NCBI GenBank assembly: GCA_023101725.1
Contig: JALJCO010013699.1
Span: 372,001 to 436,000, forward strand
From: Atherinomorus stipes
Taxonomy: Eukaryota; Chordata; Actinopteri; Atheriniformes; Atherinidae
Direction: 5' to 3'
DNA: 64,000 bases
How positions within the stretch are numbered: position 1 is the first letter of the stretch; every line of letters begins with the position of its first letter. Below the pieces are notes generated by a model. The model was not told the origin of the DNA. It worked only from the letters and a program-made list of their open reading frames with translations, and did no database searches. Below, piece after piece: positions 34,850 to 48,135 of this stretch. The position numbers were made by a program, and so were the translations under genes.

Positions 34850-35640
34850 ATCCCACTTATGTAAGTATTTAGACCCTTCAAGACAATCTAACTGGGCACT
34901 GGTGTTCTCTACTGTACTTCTATCAATTGTCCTTTCAGAACTAACCCTACTGAAATTCACTAACTAAAATGAAGAAACTACCTTATTCACAAAGGCTTTG
35001 TACCATAAACAAACTGAATAATCAAGGACAAAGATCCAGAGGGTAAGCAAAGATAACAGTGGCCACCATTGAAGCATCCTTACAATGGAGTGGCCAAACA
35101 TAGTCTATTCTTTACCAGCAGGCATGTTTGCAGCCTGCTAGGACCTAGCCTAAAGACACCTGAGACATCACATACTGTAAACAGTTAAATCCTCTAATGA
35201 TGACTCAAAGATTGAACTAATTGGTCGCAGTTCCCAGTGGCATGCGATGGAGGAAACCAGGCACTGAGCATCACCTCATTAATGTCATCCCTACAGTCAA
35301 ACACCATAAAGGCGGCATTATTCTGTGGGAATGTTTTTCCCATGAAAGTGGCTGGGAGACTTGTCGGGATAGAGGGAGAGCTTGATGGCGAAAAATACAG
35401 AGGAGGCATTTTCCATGCTGTAGAAAATCTCCGGCTTGGACGAAAGTTTACAATCCAATAAGACAGCGATACAGAGCATACTGCCAAGCATCCCCAGTGA
35501 TTTCTTTGCCCAGCATGGGTATCATTCTAAACCTTCCAGAGCATCTCTAGCTCCTTATCTTCCAAAGGAAATGTGTGCTGAGCCTGTTTTGTGGCCTCAA
35601 GACTTGCTGTTAAAATTGCTTTAACCAACGAAAAGTGTAA
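34850..35640 (+). mobile_element. Tc1/mariner transposon fossil
   Basis: The left side has the words CACTTATGTAAGTATTTAGA CCCTT typical of a Tc1-type terminus in fish. In 35,230-35,510 the + strand decodes, with frameshifts, to [26 protein letters not shown] and D-D-TEHTAKH. These correspond to the second-Asp region of Tc1 transposases (GRL..IEG...G.KY...L and FQQDNDPKHTAK), with substitutions and a stop. The third catalytic motif (NPIE..W) is not visible. It is inactive. Confidence 0.75.
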
Positions 35641-36454
35641 GATCTGAAAACTGGAGAAAATGGGATTTTTTTTCCCTCTCAGTTTATGAAGAAATCCTTC
35701 TAGAAGCCTACCTTTGCTTTTTAGTTGGGATAATGATGCTCATTTAAATTAATGAGGGGGGTATCCTGTACAGGTAGAGTAGACCTACTTTGACATGTAT
35801 CATACCTCTTCCCATGATTCTGATTACCAACCTTAGATTCGTTGACATATACGTAGACATGCCTTGTTGAACCACCACTTCACACACTCCGCACAATAAA
35901 GCTCCCTTACTGACATGCCTCCCTTTCCCTTCATAGCCAATACTCAGTTCATTTCCTAACAGCATTAAAATGAATAAGCTAATCCCAACATAGCCAAGGC
36001 TGCATTGAAAAATTGGTTGATGATATTGAGTGAGTTATTGTGGTGAAACAAATTGTAGTTGACTATTGAGAACATGCTTGAGTTGCGTAATTGGTCACAC
36101 ACAACGGGTCTGTATGTCGGTATTGTGTTAAGGTTGCATGGCAAAGCAGTTTAAGTGTAAATTGACTGGAGGTGATTGGATTGGAAGGCTGCACTGCATT
36201 ATCTCAGGCTCATAATGTAACTCGATGGCTTTGATGGATTGCACCACCAAACCCAGGGGAGTACTAAAGATGTTCACTGTATGAAATTAATGAAACAGGG
36301 TACTTAATTTAAGTAAAGTCTTTGGGTATGTTTTTTTTAATGACTGACTAATTCTGTTGTAATTTCCCCAAAATTTACTGATTGAGCTTTTGTTTAATGA
36401 AAATAAGATTCCATTAAGTTTTGTTGTTGTTGTTTTTTTTAATCCTCACTCTAG

Positions 36455-36553
36455 AAAATGGGTATGACAGAAGAAGACAAGAGAAATTGCTGCCTAGTTG
36501 AGATCCAGGAGACTGAAGCCAAGTACTACAAGACTTTAGAGGACATTGAGAAG
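36455..36553 (+). CDS. vav2: vav2 exon d: start of the DH domain
   Basis: The acceptor is cactctag and the donor gtgagt; 33 codons with phase 0 on both sides. It encodes [18 protein letters not shown] followed by [15 protein letters not shown]. This is the first conserved helix of the Dbl-homology domain (consensus: ...I.ETE..Y...L..I), which contacts switch I of the Rho GTPase. The Glu of the I-x-E-T-E motif, generally essential for exchange, is present. An ATG at 36458 gives a chance open frame, but it lies inside the exon and is not a likely start. Confidence 0.95.
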
Positions 36554-36823
36554 GTGAGTGTAAGAATATACGTAAATGTTGCCTCACCACCAAAACGAAA
36601 ATGGGATTTATTTTCATTTACATTTATGTTTCTGCATTTTCTTCTTCCCCAAACCATCAAAGCATCAGTCAGATCGTGAATCTGGACTTTTTTGGCCATT
36701 ATTAGGAAAACATCCTGGTACTTTCAGTGCACTGAATTTTTGCTTAAATGACAGCATGAACGCACTACACAGTCAAAAAGAGTGTTTGAAGTGCTCAAGT
36801 GCGCGGTTTGAGACACGGCCATG

Positions 36824-37306
36824 TTTTCTTTAAAATAACTTCATATTCCAAGCACTGCTGGGAATGCATGGTGGCCTTTAGTGGCCAAAATTCTTCCAGA
36901 CATAAAGATGTTTTCATCTGTGAGCGGATCCAGTGGTCTCAGGTGTAGCTATGACTGGACCATGAGTAACTATTTTTAATGTCTTTTAAGACATTACTCA
37001 TCCCAAACAGTGCTCTAGCTCCCATTAAACAAAGCTGGTACAGCAGTTTTAAAGTTCAGAGGTTCTCACTTCACTCACATTGTTTTGTCCATTCAGGGAC
37101 ACCGTAGTAAAAATGGTGGAACAAATATGGCAGCCTCCGTGTATGCGCACCTCCACCAAGTAGATATAAATTACTCATTCTAAGAAAATAAACACATTAC
37201 AGCTATTCTAGTGAAGCAGTTGCACATCAATTGAAACACAGTTTTGAATTGTATATCACATTTTTCTGCCATTGACCTTTGTTTTTGTTACATACTGTAC
37301 CTTTAA
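36824..37306 (+). mobile_element. AGGTACAG-family MITE, 5'-truncated copy
   Basis: It matches the family from the word CTTCATATTCC onward (GGATCCAGTGGTCTCAGGTG, GTGGAACAAATATGGCAGCC) and ends with TACATACTGTACCTTTAA. The left terminal repeat is missing, so about 60 bp are lost there. It lies in the vav2 intron 270 bp after exon d. Confidence 0.78.
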
Positions 37307-40179
37307 GCAAAATAAGAAGCCATTAACCAAATAGTTTACATCAAGTCATTTGAAGAAAAAGAATCAAACAAGGACTGCACCTGAATTATCGATTTATTTA
37401 CTGTTATTTTTGTAGTGAGTCAGCAATTTTTTGTTTACTTCTTAAAAGTGAATGACAATTTTTAAACTACAACACGCTGTTGTGGGCTCCAAACATCTTT
37501 GATGATACACTAAAAGTGGTTTACTGAAGTTATACCCCTCATAAGTCAATACTAGCCATCAAGCCTTGCTGCCTGGATACAGAAAAACATGCTAACACCA
37601 CAATGCTCATTCTTATGTCTGTGGCTCAGTATTGTGACTTTCATGTAAAGAACGTCATATCATAATTTTTCAGGTGTCCCAATTTTTTTGTGTTGGGTGT
37701 CGCCCCTGTCTTTGTTGCAGGATATTGGAATTATTGATAAAATATATGATGAAATCATAGCTGAAACTCACATTGTGTCAAAGATATATTGTTATGCATC
37801 TCATTTAAATTTAGAAAGTAATGAAATTTGTGTTTGTCAATTATTTTTTCCCCTTTGATACCAGTTGTTTTATAGATCACTGAAAAGCCTGATTAGTCGC
37901 CTTTACAACAAGGTATAACTTGTAAGGATCATGCTTCTCTGGAATGAATAACACTCCTAAACCTCTAGGTAGTGTCACCAAAAATATGCCAAAATCCTCT
38001 GCAATATTCTCTTGCTGGTATTCACTCTTGTTTTAAGTTGCTTGGTGGCCGATGATTGCACTCTCTCACAGGAATTAAAGAACAAAACACCACATTTTCG
38101 ACATTTTTACACTTTTCCATCTTAGGAACCTCAGCAGCATTTAAATCTCGGCATTCGGGTGGAAGTCGTACGTCTGTCAGTGGCAACACCTGGCAGCACT
38201 TGAAGATGAAGCAAACACCACCAACAGAATATTGCAGGGAATATTTACACATTTGGAAGGCACCACACATTGAGCTGTTACTTATTTCACAGAGGTGTGA
38301 TCATTACACCAACTGGTACACAAATTTCATTCATCTTTATGCTGAGTTTAGTTACAACTGCAGTCCGTGCTTGTGTAGATGCTCAAAAGGATTATGGGTG
38401 CGCATAAATTTTTGTCATTAAAGATTTACGTAGCAATGAAATAAAAGATGAATGTTTTTATTCAAAAACATCAATCCTGTGCTTTTCATCAATCAATATT
38501 TTTTTGCAAGTCTGTACTTTACAGAAATAACAGAAACAATTTAGCATGTAACCAGTTTATGGGATGCATGTAACTGTGAACTCTAACCTTAAATAAGTAA
38601 GCATGCTATATAGTAGACATTATTCAATAAGTAAATGAGTGAATTCATTTAATAATTCAAATGCAGCTTAGACCTTAAAAACCTGCTTATTCAATAAAAT
38701 GGCCCCCTATAAACTATTATGACTACTATATTCTAGTCTTAAGTCACCTAATAACCCTAATGATGAGGGAAAGTTATGTGAACAGTTACTCCATTTTAGT
38801 AGAAATCCCCAATACAAGGTGCATCAATTCATTCTGGATGAAAATCTCTTTGTTCTTTTGTCATCCATACATTTGAAATTTGCAAGCAATACTTTAAATG
38901 ACTGCAATAAATGCTTTGCAAATGTAGTATAATATCAAGAGATAATAGATTAAAATTCTTTAATAAACAGTTTAGTTACTAATTCAAGTTGCAAAGGGAA
39001 GAATTTTAGCTCTAAGATATCTCAAAGAAACAGCAGCTGAGTAAAAACTAAACTGTTTGATTTATTGAGTTTTCTCAGTGACGCTGGTCATTGATATGAA
39101 ATCTCTGTGGCTGATAACTTGTCCCAAGTCAGGCCTGAATGGTGCCTACGCTGGACAATTAGTTCTTAATTTTATCCCTTTCCATTCGCCACCTTACTGT
39201 TAATCTGTGGAGCCTGTTGGCTGTGTCGCTGCATGGAAATGTCAGCTATCAGCAGATTCATTTGGGAGCACAAATGTCACAGGAGCTGATCGATGTGGTT
39301 ATTATTGGCCAAGCCCCCGGAGGAGGTACTGATCCCCAGAGCTTTACGTGCACATTACAGTGGCTGGAGGTTACTAAAAGGAAACTACGCTGATAATATT
39401 GCATCTACAGCGCCACAAGAAGTGACTATGTTACATTGCTCTGCACAACTGCCAGAAAATCAAAGCAAATTTGAAACAACTTCCATGGAAATCAGCGACT
39501 TCTGACGGCTAAAATGGCTGTAAACTTACACATACACATGCTCACACACACTCTCCTGCTCTCTCGGTGTAATAATAACCCGTTGCTGAGAGGAGTGATG
39601 CTAACGCATCAGTTTCAGTGTTGGCAGAATTCATTTGTGATTTGATGGAGCTCCACAAATCATCCGCTTGACTAATTTCATTAAACTAAATGTGCATCCT
39701 GTGGTTCCCACATCAGCCCAATGCGAGTGTAAATGAGAATGAATATCCCTCTCATGATCAGAAGACTCGTAAAAGCTTAATTGAGTTGGGCTTGATAAAG
39801 TCTGCCATCTTTTCGTCGCTTTTTAGTTGCTCTATTTGTTATCGCGATGATGATAAAAAGTGACAACCATAAAGCAGAGTTTGAGAAATAACAGGCAGGT
39901 TTTTCCTGTCAAATGCAACTCATGCAACAGCTGTGTGTCGTTACAGCGCACTAAGTGTTTATAGCCTATGAGTTGATATATATATATTGCCTCAATCTTT
40001 TTACAGCGTGGCCTGGTATTGATTTCTGTTAAAAGCTTTAACAGAGCTTTATATAATTATATGGACATGGTTTTGACATGGAACACATACTGGCAATTGG
40101 TCTATTTAATACTGCAGAAGAAATTTATTTATTCTGGCTCTGAAAAAGTCACTGATTTGTCTCTTGCCTTTTCTTTAAG

Positions 40180-40248
40180 AATTACATGATCCCCCTGAAG
40201 CAAGTCTTGAGTTCACAAGAAATGGAGGCTATTTTTGTCAACCTTGAG
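40180..40248 (+). CDS. vav2: vav2 exon e: DH domain
   Basis: The acceptor is ttctttaag and the donor gtaagt; 23 codons, phase 0 on both sides. It encodes NYMIPLKQVLSSQEMEAIFV plus NLE, matching the DH stretch that in mammalian VAV2 reads NYM-PL--VLS---M--VF-NLE. The cassette length of 69 nt and the NLE end agree with the family. Nothing is broken in it. Confidence 0.94.
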
Positions 40249-41466
40249 GTAAGTGTGCGGTCAAGCAGAAAAGATTGTGTCTAATACAGCGTACCTGGTT
40301 TTGCCTCACCAGCTAAATAATTCACAATGTGTATGGATAGCTGATTGAATGACATGATGTTGTTTCTGTATGTGTGCTAATGGTGTACTGTGATGCAAAA
40401 TTCATGGATTTAGATGTAGTGAAGCTTTGGTGTAATGGCTCAGCAAAAACCGAAACAGATGACTCCATTTCTCTTGATTCCCTTCGGAGATCAACGTCTC
40501 ACAAGCAAGAATTGATGCAGCATAAACAAAAATGGAAAATGGATATTTTTTTTTTGTATTGATTTACAAGAACATATCCACACAGCCTTTAACCAATGTC
40601 AATGCTTCCCTTATAAGGATGAGGAAATAGATTTCTTATAAGGAAATAATGAGTAAAAAACAACAGTAGATTGAGTGTACAGAGCCACAAAACTCCAATG
40701 CTGCTCTGCAGAAGTCTTGAGCTCCTCTCATTTCTTTATATTTTGTTTCCAATGAGCTGGACTTTATTTTTTTAAGCATTAATTCTTCAGATGGCTTTGG
40801 ACCTTGCCTGCTTTTTCACTCTGTCATTTAACACCCATCAATGAATCTACTGTAAGTGCTTGAATGGCAGCAATATGCTGGCATACGTTCTATGAGCTTT
40901 CTTTAAAGCATATAAAATGCACGTAACTTTTAGGGATTTTGTTGCTCTCCACCTTTTTGCAAAGGTTGCCTTATTTATTCCCAATTCTATAGTTGCCTGC
41001 AAAGACAGCACATTCTCTTTCAACATACAGTATCAGTTGTCCCATATACTGTAGGCGTTTTTTGCCCTTTTCAACCCACCGCTATTGCTCTTTAGGAATT
41101 TACACATGCCAAGCTGAGGTGACTCAGCACCACATCACATTTACTTAAATACATGAAGCTGGTTTGGCAGAATCAGCTTAGAGTTAGCAGGACTGTTGGT
41201 CAAAATGCCAAGTCCCACAGTGTTGATTTGTAGTCACACCCCTCATGATTTACCTCAGTTACACCCTTCTTTCCTAATGCATCAGCAGTGGGTTGAATTG
41301 AACTTCCTATTTTTTCTTCTGTGCTTACAGATGACATGATAGACAACAACAGTGCATATGTCTTGGCTTGATAACAGGCATAACTTTTGTCACCAACAAG
41401 GTGTTTCCTTTAGAGCTAATAGCTAAAAATCTGACAGCTCTTCGCTTGGTGTGTAATCTCGAGAAT

Positions 41467-41776
41467 GGGCCCAGCCAGCATTTTCGTATGGGGCCCACAT
41501 GGGATAAATTTTGGCTGCATTTGAGGGACCCAAGTGGGTTTGTCCACGGTTTGGTGGCCCCACCTGTGTTTTCCCATGTGGGCTTCCACATATGGGGCCG
41601 ATGTAACTTAAACTATGAGATATGCAAATTTGCCCAGTTCAAGTCCATGCCTATAGGTTATATGAGAAAACACAGGTGGGGCCACCATTGAAACCATGGA
41701 CAAACCCACTTGGGGCCCTCATTTGCAGCCAAAATGTAACCCATAAAGGCCCTACATAGAAATGCTGGCTGGGGGC
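41467..41776. mobile_element. fold-back (hairpin) MITE with about 100-bp arms
   Basis: The left arm GGGCCCAGCCAGCATTTTCG, CATTTGAGGGACCCAAGTGG, GTTTGTCCACGGTTTGG, CCCCACCTGTGTTTTC is repeated as its complement on the right (CATTTCTATGTAGGGCC read from the other end). A spacer of roughly 80 bp separates the arms. The transcript would form a long hairpin. No coding sequence. Confidence 0.8.
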
Positions 41777-42332
41777 AAGTGAAGGAAAAACATCTTCATA
41801 TCATCAGATCAGATCTTCACAAAAAAGATCTTCACATCATCAGAAATGGTCTCCATGGAAGAGACGTTTCAGTAAACGACTGGCAACTTCCTGTCTTTGT
41901 GGTAGTACTCATACAAAAGGTTTTGGCTCAAGACTGTAGCATAGATCTGTATAAAAACGTGTAAAAAGCCTAATTAGAAAAATAGTTTCTGTAGTGGGAG
42001 TTAGTGTTAAACCATCATGTGGGGGCAGGAAATATCCACCAGCAAATGTACTTTGTAGAAAATCTGTGCACAGCTCTCCATTTCTTTAGCATGAAAACTT
42101 GATCTGTTATCCACTCTTAAAGATTTACAGTCAGTGTGGGGAGAATCAAGATTGCTGAGAGATATACTAATGACTCACTAAGGTTGATTGATCAACATAC
42201 CGTATATCCCCAGCCAGCTTTGAGTTTTTAATTAAAACTGCTAAGGTTGGACAGTAAGAGCTTGTCTGCTGACTTATGATTGCTTGCTTAATGCTCAGAC
42301 ACATTATAATCTTCACTGTGGTGTTTCTTTAG

Positions 42333-42433
42333 GATGTCATCCGAGTCCACTTTGCCCTCCTGCGAGCCATAGACCTGAGCATGGTCAGTGGTGGAAGTGG
42401 CCTTGGAAAGATCTTCCTTGACTTTAAGGAAAG
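42333..42433 (+). CDS. vav2: vav2 exon f: DH domain
   Basis: The acceptor is gtgtttctttag. The donor is gttggt, weaker than the other donors in this gene. It encodes [20 protein letters not shown] then [13 protein letters not shown] and two bases of an Arg codon (AG) completed by the next exon. The pattern (L..I...H..FL.AID, then ..L...F...KE) is the middle of the DH helical bundle. The next intron is 9.4 kb. Confidence 0.94.
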
Positions 42434-42894
42434 GTTGGTATCCAGGAATCTGTGCTTCTTCGTCCACATGCCATGATTCTTTGACATCAGGATGCAAAAT
42501 GTATAAAAAATCCTGTTATGATTTAGAGGTCGAGGCATTTTCTGCCCTTTTGACTACAAGAGGCCACACAGAGTTGAGTATCCACAGATCAGCAGGCGGA
42601 TTGATGGGATTAGTGCTGAAAGAATAAGTCGATTAGAAATAAAACATGTTTGCGGAAAAAGCTGAGAGAGCATGCAGCCAATTGTTCTCCATTCAACTGA
42701 AATGCTCAGTGTGTGTGTACTCAAGACTGCATTTCCCTGTTGTATTCTGTTCATCTCGTCTTTTACCCCATCACTATATTCTTTGCATTTGCAGTTTATC
42801 ATTTCCAACACGATGTTGAATTATTGATCTTTTAAAGTTTAGAAAACATCTTCTGTTTACAGGAATTGATCCCATTTTCTGAAAACAAGGAAAA

Positions 42895-43285
42895 GGTGTG
42901 AGCCACACAAACTGGCCGATTTAGTTGCTACACCTGTTCAGTTGTTTATTACAAATATCTAATCAGCCAATTACATGACAGCAACTCAGTAGATCCAGTC
43001 ATGTAGTCAAGAGAACTTGCTGGAGTTCAAACTGAGCATCAGAATGAGGAAGAAAGGAGATTTAAGTGGCTTTGAACGTGGCTGTTGGTCTGAGTATTTC
43101 AGAAACTACAGGGATGTTCACATACAACCATCTGTAGGGTTTACAGAGAATCATCTGAAGAGAAAATATCTAATGAGCAGCAGTTGTTTGGATCAGAATG
43201 TCTTGTGATGTCAGAGGAAAATGGGCATCAAACTCAAACAACCACTGGTTCCAGCCAAGGTATGCAGAATAGCATCTCTAAAGGG
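42895..43285 (+). mobile_element. Tc1/mariner-type element, 5' fragment
   Basis: It starts with a degraded terminus (CTGGCCGATTTAGTTGCTAC) and shares words in order with the minus-strand copy at 50123-50533: TTCAAACTGAGCATC, ATGAGGAAGAAAG, TCTGAGTATTTCAG, GATCAGAATGTCTTG. It ends near GCATCTCTAAA and the transposase part is missing. Confidence 0.7.
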
Positions 43286-46149
43286 GCATTGTGTCACCCT
43301 GCAGCTCTCTCTTACTTCCTAACTAACATGGTTGCCCCTCTCTAGATGTAGTCAACAAAACTCATCTTCAAAACACCAAGTGCATTTGGAGTAATTTAAT
43401 ATTTGCAAATGAAACGAGCATAATTTATTAGGAACAAGATGCTCCTGCTGGACAATAAAAACATTTCATTTCTTTAAAAAATAGTCCTGTTCTGGCAAAT
43501 GACAGGATTTGCAGCAAGGAAGAAGCAGAAGGAAGATCAGATCACGCTAAGAGTGGAGAAATTTGCCTCCCTGCTGTGCCAAGTGTGACTGCTTCGTAGG
43601 TAATGGTAATGATGGTGATGATAGGTTCTGGCTTTGGTCATGATTCCATATGCAGCCATGGAAACGCTAGTCTCCACAAATAACACAGCCATTACTGCAA
43701 GACTGAATAACACACTTGGCTGCATACTGTATGTGTATGTGTGCACTTGTTCTTGCATACAAAACTACATATTATATTCCTCTGCACACCAACTCTGATA
43801 GAAATTTTTTTTTCTTCTCATGCGCCCAACCTCAAACAGTCAGTGTTTCTTTAGGCGATATAAGTTTGCATAGGTAATTAGCTCATGGCAGACCTTTTCC
43901 GGAAGCCTAGAGGGCCGTGTAACACAAAGCTGGTGTGACACAAAAGGAGACTGGCACAAACTCTCCTCTATCACACACACACTCCTACTTGTATCTCCTT
44001 CCTTGTTAAGCTCATCTGACTCTCAAATCTCATTGAACAGTGGTTGAAAATCTTCTGTTGCACGCAAGTTTAGATGAGAACTTGATAACCAAAGGTCACT
44101 GTGGAGGACCAGGAGGTTGGCAGGGTAGACACTGCAAGAAGCCCAGAGCCAGACATCAATGTCGTCATTCACCCCGTGGAAAATATGTGGAGGATTTCAA
44201 GCCGGCAGCTTAACATTTACCCTCCTTTCATAAACAAATTTGCCGATGACATGCTGCTTATTGTCGCCGTTTGCCTTTTTAGTGACATTCTCCAAAATGC
44301 AACGCAGGGTTATTTTAAGAAAAATTCATTAGATTTGCAGTTTATTTGCATCCTGGGCTTTCACCACCTGCTTGTGATTGACACCTATACCTTCCTTATT
44401 ATGAGCCACTGCTGCGTCTTGTCTCTCTGTGATGATAAACAAGTGTAACCATGGGATTTGGAGTCACAGGAAAGCTCTCTGCGGGCATCTGCAGTTTTCC
44501 TAACGATCCAGTTTGGCATAATTAATTTGGTTATCTGCGCTTGTAAGTCCCAGTGACCTTTACGACAATGTGCTTGTATCTTTTCTTTTTTTTCCCCCCA
44601 TTCGTTGGTGCAAAAGATGACAGGCCCTTTTTTATGTGTGCACATTTGTCAGTGAGCTGAAAGCCATGCTGGAAATGTCACGGGTATATCATCTCAGTTC
44701 TTAACCAGCCAGACTCAGACTTGATGGAAAAGTGCACTCACAGGAAGCTCCATAAACTAAATGGGCATCTAAGTGCCCTCTTGTTGATATACTCATTTGC
44801 AACATTTCCCAACTCATTTCCGGAGTAATCTGGCTCCCAGATATCCAGGCGGTGCCTAATCATTGCAGCGCTGTGTGGCTCTTTTAAAAAAGGTCTTTGC
44901 TCCATGTTCTCCTCCATTTGCTGTGTGCTGGATATGTTGAGTGGAGGTGAGGGGGTCCCAATGCCATGTGTCAGAGAGCATTAGCTGGCTCCACGGCCTG
45001 TCACTTCTGGTTTGCTGGGAGATCTCCTCCGTCGCCTGACTCAGCTTGCTCGGCCCCGCCAGGGTGGAGGCGTACGCCCAAGGCGCCGTTATTACCCAAA
45101 AATTGTATTTTCCATGAGATAACATGCACGGCATTGTCCTCATTATGGAAGAGGTCAGCACGGCAGGACAATATCACCAATCCAAAGGGAAATGGTCTCA
45201 AACACCGCCTTTTAGATGAGGCTGCTTTGATTCTTTTTCCTTTTAAAAATGTAAAACATGTTTTCATATATTTCTGATTTATGGCTTATTTTGAAAGAAA
45301 AAGCTTCTTCTTTCCATAAATAGAAAAGATAGATCCAGCAAACTTTGATTTAATGGACCACATTACTCCCTGAGCCACAGCTGCATCTATAGCTCAGCCC
45401 TATCAGATCATTTGTTTAGGAAAAGGATGATTTGTGCTACTTTTAGATTAGGATTTGTATTTTACAAATACGGTCATATGCAGAAATTAAGTTCATTCTT
45501 CTATATTGTGGTTTTGCAACTCAGGACATAATGAAATGAAATCATCTGGTCCTTTCCAGGTCTAATGTACAGTATACAGTAGTACAACCTCAGATGAACA
45601 ACACATAGTTTATGTTCATTGTCATATACCAATAGCTCACAGAACTATTTTAAGAAGTAATAACCTATAAAGATATTGACAAGTTAATGATTCACTCAAA
45701 ACCACAGGAGTCCAGATCCTCTGCCTGCAAAATAAACCCAAATCATCACACCTCCACCACTGTGCTTGACAGCTGATATGAAGGTTTTTTTGTGCACACA
45801 CTACTTTATGTGAGACAAATGTTTATGGAACAGGACAGACTTTACTTTTGCTTGTATTTTCTTATGTGCAGAATTTGTATTGCAGAATTCAAGCAGAAAT
45901 GTAAAGAGAAAACAAAAAAATGATGAGCTGTTTGCTCCCACTGCACATTACCATACTTACAGACAAGAAAAGAGTGTCACACAGTAATCATGAGAAAAGT
46001 GGATTGATGCTGCAGTGTTGCTGTGTGTCATCAATGCTTTTGTTCTCATGGCCTGTTTTGAGGAGGAGGACAAAGCTTTAGATAAAACATGTTTTTTAAA
46101 TGCAGTTTTTCATTTTTCTGCATTTCCTTTTCTAAAAAGTGTATAATTT

Positions 46150-47200
46150 CCATCAATGCTGTGTCCAGTACCACCAGGTGTTTATTTACACACATTGCTG
46201 GGATGTAGCGGTAAGCAACTTTGTGTCCATGTCCACTGGGAACTGCTGTGGGTGGGGCCTTTGGGAGTACAGAGTATTACATCCTCTTTAAGAGCTCTAT
46301 CGTCCCTGTACGACAGGTGTCAGAGGTTTGTCTACACTGCTGACAGTAAATCATTTTTGTTTTTTTGGTGAAGGCTGCCCTTTATCTAGGATTCTGTTCA
46401 TAACTTTTCTGGACAGAATTTCTCAGCACAGCCGAGGTGCTAAGGCGGTCCAGTTTGATGGCCTCAGGATTGGGCGTGAAGTGGTTTGGATAAAAATCAA
46501 CACCTCCAAATCTGAGACCATGATCCTCGTGTAGAGAAGGGTGGAGTGTTCTCCATGTGTCAGGGATGTGGTCCTGGCTCACGTGGAGGAGTTCAGATTT
46601 TGTTCACAAATGAGGCAACAATGGAGCAGAGGATCAACATGTGGATTGGTGCGGTGTCTGCAGTGATGTGGACTTCGCTTTGGTCTGCTGTGGTAAAAAC
46701 AAAAAAAGGATATTAGACAAAGGGCTAAGCTCTCAATGTACTGGTCGATCAACATTCTTACCCTCATCTATGGTCGTGGTAGACACTGAAATTTATGAGA
46801 ATGGGAATACAAGCGGCCCAAATGAATTTTCTCCTCAGGATGACTGGGCTCTTCCTCAGTGATAGGTTGAGAAACTCTGCCATCGAGGAGGGTCTCAGAG
46901 AAGAGCCGCTGTTCCTTCACATTTAGAGAAGCCAGATGAGGTGTCTCAGGCATCTGGTCAGGATGTCTCCTGGTGAGATGTTGTGGGCACATCCCACTGG
47001 GAGGAGACCCCATGGAAGACCCGGGACATGTTGGATGGACTACTGTATGTCTCTCAGCGGGTCTGAGAATGCCTCAGGATACCCTTGGACAAGCTGGAAG
47101 AGCTGGTTGGGCAGTGGGAAGTCTGGGCTTCCCCTGCATTGGCTGCTGCCCCTGTGACCGAACCCTGAATGGAGAGAAGAAAAATGGTTGGACAGTGTTT
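46150..47200 (+). mobile_element. LINE reverse-transcriptase fossil
   Basis: Three frames give pieces in the order of a fish non-LTR retrotransposon 3' half: GCPLSRILFITFLDRISQHS then RGAKAVQFDGLRIG and INTSKSETMIL (46373-46534); a weak middle (46620-46790); and LVRMSPGEMLWAHPTGRRPH with GRPGTCWMDY (46936-47060). Between GLRIG and INTSKSE the catalytic FADD block expected in such proteins is absent, so a deletion removed the active site. Stops and shifts elsewhere confirm it is dead. Confidence 0.75.
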
Positions 47201-48135
47201 GTGTCCACCCGATGACATCAGACATCAGTCTCTATTATGCTATCTGGGACTAAAAAAACATCAGAAACAGTTGCAGCTGTTTGTCAATACAAAAAATTGA
47301 TTGAATGGGCTACAAAATCATTGCTGTGCAGATGGGTTCCTACAATATCCACTTTCAGACAAATTTAAATCTTTGTCATTCATGTCTTGGAACATCTTCT
47401 CAGAAGAGGACCTTCATGTCACGTTGAGTCTGGGTAACTTATTGCGCTATGTCATTTGTGTCTCTGGTATGCGCCGCTGTATCTTTGCTACACTCCACGG
47501 CCCGCCTGCTGTCTTATAATTGATCGAGACTCCCATTAATCTCAATCACTTTGTCGTCCTAGAGGAGCAGGAACCGGGGGGTGGGGGTGGGGGGGGCGCA
47601 TCTCCCTTAGTGTGGATCAAGTCTTAATCAGGACCTTGTTAGCTCTGGGCTTAAGCAAAGCAGGAGCTCTACAGGGGGGCTGGAGGGGTGGAGGTTATTC
47701 AAATATCTGACTGGGCTCCAGTGCAGCTCCTGTGATCATCACTGTAGCTCTCAGGATGGACATCTGATAACCAGCTTCTACAGAAATGCAGACTTTTTAG
47801 GGGACTTTCTTTGGTTCAGAGCTCCACCTCTGGCAGCTGAGTTCGTTTGACAGCTTTGATATTTAGGGAACATTTCCAGAGTTTAATAATTCATTTGGAG
47901 ACATGTTTTTGCATCAATAATGGAGATTACCAAGTTTGCACTTTGGTGTTTTGAGAGCAGAATGTTCAAGCTGTCCAATTATTTTAAATTCTACATTAGG
48001 AGTCTACATGAGGGACATTTTATAGTTAAATGTTTAATTCTTTTGATTTTATATGTTTAAAAAAATATTGCAGACATCTAGAGTTTAGAAATCACAGCCA
48101 GTGTGTCTTACACACACAAAATCAACAAATACTTT

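Larger units (their letters stand above)
33770..40179 (+). other. vav2 introns on either side of exon d
   Basis: The intron 33770-36454 contains a Tc1/mariner fossil (34850-35640). The intron 36554-40179 contains a 5'-truncated MITE (36824-37306). In 37310-40179 I see only A/T-rich unique-looking sequence. The stretch 36660-36823 next to the truncated MITE may be further repeat sequence that I cannot place. Confidence 0.7.

Noticed and set aside
44101..44448. 115-codon frame with FADDMLLIV, resembling a reverse-transcriptase active site
   Set aside because: The FADD-like word stands alone; the flanking sequence does not match reverse-transcriptase motifs before or after it, so chance or a tiny relic is more likely.
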